Shown in pieces: positions 15,173 through 18,806 of a stretch of 18,806 nucleotides of DNA. The position numbers and the translations under genes are program-made. This DNA comes from Paracoccaceae bacterium (GTDB taxonomy: Bacteria > Pseudomonadota > Alphaproteobacteria > Rhodobacterales > Rhodobacteraceae): positions 1 through 18,806 of the forward strand of contig WFTU01000107.1 of assembly GCA_015485375.1 (NCBI GenBank), read 5' to 3'. Below the pieces are notes generated by a model, which did no database searches, was not told the origin of the DNA, and was given only the letters and a program-made list of their open reading frames with translations. Each line of letters starts with the position of its first letter. Positions within the stretch are counted from its first letter, which is position 1.

Positions 15173-16171
15173 TTACCGCCATGTTTTGCTTTTGAATGCG
15201 CCTTGCGTTTCCTTTTGTCCCTCGGTCAGGGCCAGAAGGTCTCCGATACGGGGTTCCTGTCCCGCCATGATGTCGTCAACCGCGCGACGATAGGCTGAAA
15301 CCACGGATTTCACATAGGCCCGCGAGCGTTGCCGCCCCTCGATCTTCAGTGCGGTTACACCGGCCTTCATAAGGTCCGGCAGCAGGGACGAGAGGTTGAG
15401 CGAGATAGGCTCCTCAAACGCGTAATATGCCCCGTCATGGGCCGGTGTCAGGTAGCGCCCCTTGCAAATGGTCGGGTAGCCGGCGTTTTCCCCGCAGGAA
15501 AAACAGTCGATGGTGAAATCCCCCAGTCGCGTGGACAGGTTTCCGGCGGCGTCCTTGACGTATTCGACTTGTGCAGCGGGGGAACACACCCCGTCCATAT
15601 TTGTGGACAGCCCCGTTACATAGTTGGTCAGCGAACAGCGCCCTTCGACCATCAGCCCGTGGTTTCCGAAAATAAAGGTTTCGATCTCGCAGGGGATTTC
15701 CTTTGCCATATTCCGGATTTCCGGCACGGTCAGAATGCGCGGTAACACCACCCGTTTTACATTGAACTCGCGGCAGTAGTAATTGATCGCTTCGGGAGAG
15801 GACGCCGCTGCCTGCACCGACAGATGCAGCCGGATTTCAGGATGGTTGCGCGCGATGTAGTCGGCGACACCTATATCCGCGACGATAAACGCATCGACCC
15901 CGATTCTGGCGCCTGTATCGACCGCGTCTTTCCACAGATCCACCTTTCCGGCAGGGGGAAAGGTGTTGACCGCAAGCAGAACCTTCGTGCCGCCGGCGTG
16001 CGCGTTGGCAACCGATTTTTCCAGTTCCGGCACCGTAAAGTTCAGGCCCGGGAAATTGCGTGCATTGGTGGCGTTCTGAAAGCCGCAGTAGACGGCATCG
16101 GCCCCGGCTTCGACAGCGGTTCGCATTGCCGAAGGGGTTCCGGCGGGGCAAACCAGTTCCGGTCTTTTCAT
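15173..16171 (-). CDS. ubiU: UbiU, oxygen-independent ubiquinone hydroxylation protein (U32 family)
   Basis: A 332-residue U32-family protein, close to the 331 of E. coli UbiU, and partner of UbiV in oxygen-independent ubiquinone hydroxylation. Diagnostic stretches include LVCPAGTPSAM near the start, GADAVYCGF, LSVQAAASSPEAINYY at about 117-132, and EGRC-to-GVCSPA at 177-198. C179, C196 and C236 (TICKGRY) match three of the four E. coli cluster cysteines (176, 193, 232). The first one (E. coli C169) is Gly here (FGNHGLM), while two extra cysteines, DCFSC (C223, C226), occur just before GENAGYP. The start ATG overlaps the ubiT stop as TGATG. The frame extends further upstream but only inside ubiT. 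Confidence 0.93.
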   Translation of the reverse strand: MKRPELVCPAGTPSAMRTAVEAGADAVYCGFQNATNARNFPGLNFTVPELEKSVANAHAGGTKVLLAVNTFPPAGKVDLWKDAVDTGARIGVDAFIVADIGVADYIARNHPEIRLHLSVQAAASSPEAINYYCREFNVKRVVLPRILTVPEIRNMAKEIPCEIETFIFGNHGLMVEGRCSLTNYVTGLSTNMDGVCSPAAQVEYVKDAAGNLSTRLGDFTIDCFSCGENAGYPTICKGRYLTPAHDGAYYAFEEPISLNLSSLLPDLMKAGVTALKIEGRQRSRAYVKSVVSAYRRAVDDIMAGQEPRIGDLLALTEGQKETQGAFKSKTWR

Positions 16172-16695
16172 CAGGATGTTCCTTGTTTCGCGCTCATCCG
16201 GCGCAGCGAGTTCAGGGCGGCGCGCCCCGCGGGACCAAACATTTCCGCCACCTCTCCGGCGATACTGCCGTCGATATCGTCCAGCGCGTTTCGCAGGCAG
16301 ACGATGGCCTCGGTATTGCCGGTAACCGTCAGATCGCGGGCGAAAAACAGGGCGTCCCCGTCCAGATCCCCGTCCACAAGCATCAGAAGGTCGAGAAAGC
16401 TGCCCGAAATACGGGCTTCGTGCGGCGGGACGACATTGCGCCGGCATACTTCCAGCAACAGGTCGTCAGGATCGGGACGCAGCAGCAGCACAAAGGGCAG
16501 GTTTACAGGGTCGATAACAAAAAGTGCGTTATAGTGCGGCCCGAGGCGCCCGAACATGTCGGGGTTCTCGCGTGCGATTTTCTCCACAATGCGGCGCAAG
16601 ACCGGTTGCAACAGAAATAGCGGTGCAGGCGGCGCCCAGCGGGGGCGTTGCTGAAGAAATCCGGCTTTTGCGGGCAGTGCTGTATGATGTGACAT
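16171..16695 (-). CDS. ubiT: UbiT, SCP2-domain protein for oxygen-independent ubiquinone synthesis
   Basis: A 174-residue SCP2 (sterol carrier-like) protein. In E. coli UbiT is an accessory factor of the anaerobic ubiquinone pathway and probably binds isoprenoid intermediates. The SCP2 fold spans about 30-145. The segment GDALFFARDLTVTGNTEAIV at about 113-132 is characteristic of UbiT. The gene is first in ubiT-ubiU-ubiV on the minus strand, and its TGA shares one base with the ubiU ATG. No Shine-Dalgarno sequence precedes the ATG. The predicted -10 and FNR box just upstream place the transcript start within about two bases of it, so translation may be leaderless. Confidence 0.9.
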   Translation of the reverse strand: MSHHTALPAKAGFLQQRPRWAPPAPLFLLQPVLRRIVEKIARENPDMFGRLGPHYNALFVIDPVNLPFVLLLRPDPDDLLLEVCRRNVVPPHEARISGSFLDLLMLVDGDLDGDALFFARDLTVTGNTEAIVCLRNALDDIDGSIAGEVAEMFGPAGRAALNSLRRMSAKQGTS

Positions 16696-16701
16696 GCGAG
16701 C

Positions 16702-16710
16702 GCAGTATCA
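16702..16710 (-). promoter_or_regulatory. Predicted extended -10 element of ubiT
   Basis: On the minus strand TGATACTGC spans 16710-16702 and fits either GATACT or an extended TGnTACTGC -10. The start would fall at about 16697-16695, on or next to the ubiT ATG. The FNR box centre (16735.5) lies 26.5-28.5 bases from the -10, slightly short of ideal class II spacing. Confidence 0.4.
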
Positions 16711-16728
16711 CGACGTTTGGAAAGCGCC

Positions 16729-16742
16729 TTGATTTGCGTCAA
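16729..16742. promoter_or_regulatory. FNR/FnrL box upstream of ubiTUV
   Basis: On the plus strand the sequence is TTGATttgcGTCAA, one mismatch from the FNR consensus. Its near edge is 33 bases before the ubiT ATG. FNR control of ubiTUV is established in E. coli, so FnrL activation here is a reasonable inference. Confidence 0.75.
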
Positions 16743-16811
16743 AATCCGGCGGAAATCCGCAAAATTTTTCGTGAGTTTCGGGGGTGGTTCGGTGTTTGCT
16801 GCGGGCGCCCC

Positions 16812-18059
16812 TCACAACAGCTCCTGCTCGCGGTCCAGCTTGCGCGCCAGCGGGGCGATCGTCAGCCCCTGCACGATGATCGAGAACAGCACCACGATGT
16901 AGGTAGAGGTCAGGATAACCGGCTTCCATTCGCTATCGGGCAGGGACAGGGCCAGTGCGACGGAGATGCCGCCTTTCAGGCCGCCCCATGTCATGATCGG
17001 CACCACGTCGCGGCCGAATTTGCGCCAGCGGGACAGGAGCAGGACGGGCACGAACACCGCCGCCAGACGCGCCGTCAGGGACAGGGCGATGGCCCCGATT
17101 CCGGCCCAGAGCGCATCGACGGAGAAAGCCACAGCAAAGACCTCCACCCCGATCAGCAGGAACAGGACGGCGTTGAGGATCTCGTCGATCAGTTCCCAGA
17201 AGGCGTTGACGTATTTGCGGGTTTGCTCGGACATGCCGAATTTGGTGCCGATGTCACCGATGAACAGCCCCGCAACCACCGCCATGATCGGGCCGGAAAC
17301 GCCGAGGTATACTGCCAGTTCATAGCCACCGAAGGCCAGCCCGAGAGAGATCAGGACCTCCAGCGGGTAGTCGTCAATGCGTTTCATCACCTGAAAGGTC
17401 ATCCAGCCGAGGAAAGCGCCAAGGGCCGCGCCGCCGATGGCCTCTTTCCCGAACAGCTGCACCGCACCGACGAAGCCGGAGGCATGCACCTCGTCCGAGG
17501 GCCATGCCAGCCCGACCAGCAGCAGGAACACCACATAGCCGACGCCGTCGTTGAACAGGCTCTCGCCCGCGATCTGGGTTTCCAGCGATTTGCGCAGGTT
17601 GGCCTCCCGCAGCACACCCAGCACGGCAACGGGGTCGGTGGGAGAGATCAGAGCACCGAACACCAGCGCCACCAGCATCGGTGCCCCCACCAGCCACATG
17701 AAACCGAAGCCGGCCACAGCGGTTGAAATCGCCACGCCGAGCGTCGCCATCAGGGCCACGGTCCACGCCTGTTCGCGCAGATCCGACAGTTTGACATGCA
17801 GGGCGCCGGCGAACAGCAACAGGCCGAGCATCCCTTCGAGCAACGCGCCGGAGAACTCGATTCCTTCGACCACGCCGCGCACCGTATCGGTGATGCCGAT
17901 GGACGGCAGCAACCAGTCCAGCCCCATCGCGGCCAGCGACGCCACCAGCGCCACCACCAGTATCCCGATGGAGGAGGGCAGGCGCAAAAACAGGTAGTTG
18001 ATGGCGCCGAAGGCACCGGCCAGTACGATCAGCAGTGATGCAATTTGCAGGAAGTTCAT
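16812..18059 (-). CDS. CPA1-family Na+/H+ (cation/proton) antiporter
   Basis: A 415-residue protein with about 12 membrane segments. It belongs to the monovalent cation:proton antiporter-1 family, which exchanges Na+ or K+ for H+ across the inner membrane. SPTDPVAVLGVL at 139-150 (D142) and GESLFNDGVG at 165-174 (N170, D171) are the ion-binding motifs of NhaP-type proteins. LIDEILNAVLFLLIGVEV and TWGGLKGGISVALALS also fit the family. It lacks the long cytoplasmic C-terminal tail of many NhaP and NHE proteins. The ATG has AGGGGA upstream on its strand. It follows the SLC13-like gene by 55 bases and is probably in the same operon. Its 3' end faces the ubiT promoter, with no clear terminator in the 116-base gap. 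Confidence 0.9.
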   Translation of the reverse strand: MNFLQIASLLIVLAGAFGAINYLFLRLPSSIGILVVALVASLAAMGLDWLLPSIGITDTVRGVVEGIEFSGALLEGMLGLLLFAGALHVKLSDLREQAWTVALMATLGVAISTAVAGFGFMWLVGAPMLVALVFGALISPTDPVAVLGVLREANLRKSLETQIAGESLFNDGVGYVVFLLLVGLAWPSDEVHASGFVGAVQLFGKEAIGGAALGAFLGWMTFQVMKRIDDYPLEVLISLGLAFGGYELAVYLGVSGPIMAVVAGLFIGDIGTKFGMSEQTRKYVNAFWELIDEILNAVLFLLIGVEVFAVAFSVDALWAGIGAIALSLTARLAAVFVPVLLLSRWRKFGRDVVPIMTWGGLKGGISVALALSLPDSEWKPVILTSTYIVVLFSIIVQGLTIAPLARKLDREQELL

Positions 18060-18114
18060 CTTTGTCCCCTTTTTCTGTTTGATAGCACAGGGGGCGCGAA
18101 AAGGAAGGGGGTGC

Positions 18115-18806
18115 CTACAGCGGCCAGAACACCAGTATCGCCGGAATGGAAACAGCCACCACCAGAATTTCCAGCGGCAGGCCCATGCGCCAGTAATCGC
18201 CGAAGCTGTAACCGCCGGGGCCGAGGATCAGCGTGTTGTTCTTGTGTCCGATCGGCGTCAGGAAAGCGCAGGAGGCCGCGACCGCCACCGCCATCAGGAA
18301 CGGGTCGGGATTGACGCCGAGCGAGGTTGCCATCTGGATGGCAATCGGGGCGGCAACGATGGTCGTCGCCGTATTGTTCAGCACATCCGACAGGGTCATG
18401 GTGACCACCATCAGGATCGTCAGGATCGCCCATGCCGGCATCCCTTGCGTCAGGTTCACCAGCGCATCGGATATCAGCACCGTGCCGCCCGAGGTCTCCA
18501 GCGCCGCGCCGAGCGGGATCATGGAACCCAGCAGCACCACCACCGGCCAGCTGATATGGTCGTAAATCTCGGTGATCGGCAGGATTTTGAACAGCACGAA
18601 CCCGACAACTACCAGCCCCAGCGCCACCGGCAGATAGACCAGCCCGAAGCTCGCCGCCGCCACCGCCGCGCCGAACAGGCCGATGGCCAGCCAGACCTTA
18701 GAGTTTTCGGTCACCGCCAGCCCGCGGTTTGCGAGGGGCAGGGCGCCGAGCCAGTCAACCACCTCGTTCTCGCGCTCCTGCGGCACCAGCAGCAACAGGA
18801 TATCGC
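18115..18806 (-). CDS. SLC13/DASS-family permease, C-terminal part (5' end outside window)
   Basis: The frame is open to the window edge, leaving about 230 residues. The first visible residues, DILLLLVPQERENEVVDWLG, resemble the end of a TrkA-C (RCK-C) domain. Many bacterial SLC13-family permeases carry such domains between two membrane halves. The second membrane half follows with about six helices. SDVLNNTATTIVAAPIA and SCAFLTPIGHKNN are the conserved re-entrant and ligand motifs of the DASS/ArsB-NhaD superfamily. Substrates in the family include dicarboxylates and sulfate; nothing visible decides. It stops with TAG and is followed by the CPA1 antiporter in the same direction. Confidence 0.85.
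   Translation of the reverse strand, partial: DILLLLVPQERENEVVDWLGALPLANRGLAVTENSKVWLAIGLFGAAVAAASFGLVYLPVALGLVVVGFVLFKILPITEIYDHISWPVVVLLGSMIPLGAALETSGGTVLISDALVNLTQGMPAWAILTILMVVTMTLSDVLNNTATTIVAAPIAIQMATSLGVNPDPFLMAVAVAASCAFLTPIGHKNNTLILGPGGYSFGDYWRMGLPLEILVVAVSIPAILVFWPL

Noticed and set aside
1..18806. CRISPR arrays, insertion sequences, toxin-antitoxin or defence genes
   Set aside because: No regularly spaced repeats, transposase motifs or such gene pairs were seen anywhere in the window.

Overview
The window is GC-rich, tightly packed bacterial chromosome that reads as an alphaproteobacterium of the Rhodobacterales (Rhodobacter/Roseobacter type). Three things point there. An FnrL-type regulator sits between hemN and ccoNOQP. 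The ccoGHIS (rdxBHIS-like) genes follow directly. The window begins inside an ALDH16-type double-domain aldehyde dehydrogenase. I see no phage, insertion sequence, CRISPR array or defence genes. The content is mostly core respiratory metabolism, and I did not find a wholly new system.

Layout: (1) 2-1718, the 3' part of an ALDH16-like gene and a small unrecognised gene that looks frameshifted, closed by a hairpin terminator. (2) 1719-2056, no convincing gene, but a set of nested inverted repeats that could be a structured RNA or decayed repeat. (3) 2057-4253, divergent hemN (minus) and fnrL (plus) sharing a perfect FNR box. (4) 4502-7881, ccoNOQP, the four genes of cbb3-type cytochrome c oxidase. 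(5) 8054-12324, ccoGHIS, the oxidase assembly and copper-supply genes, with overlapping reading frames. (6) 12363-14018, an orphan Fbp-type ABC permease. (7) 14092-14167, tRNA-Thr(UGU). (8) 14268-16695 (minus), ubiT-ubiU-ubiV for oxygen-independent ubiquinone synthesis. (9) 16812-18806 (minus), a CPA1 Na+/H+ antiporter and the 3' part of an SLC13-type permease with a TrkA-C-like segment.

The central 14 kb makes sense as a low-oxygen module. FnrL senses oxygen through a [4Fe-4S] cluster and binds TTGAT-N4-ATCAA sites. I find four such sites or one-mismatch versions: between hemN and fnrL, before ccoN, before ccoG and before ubiT. The targets are a high-affinity oxidase (ccoNOQP), its maturation factors (ccoGHIS), oxygen-independent heme synthesis (hemN) and oxygen-independent quinone synthesis (ubiTUV). 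Together they would keep heme, quinone and terminal oxidase available as oxygen falls.

The most interesting details are these. The UbiU protein lacks the first of the four known cluster cysteines but carries an extra CxxC elsewhere. The predicted FNR-dependent promoters of hemN and ubiT put the transcription start almost on the start codon, suggesting leaderless mRNAs. The 1860-1952 region has nested stems in a gene-free stretch. All functions are inferred from sequence motifs read by eye; no database search was possible.
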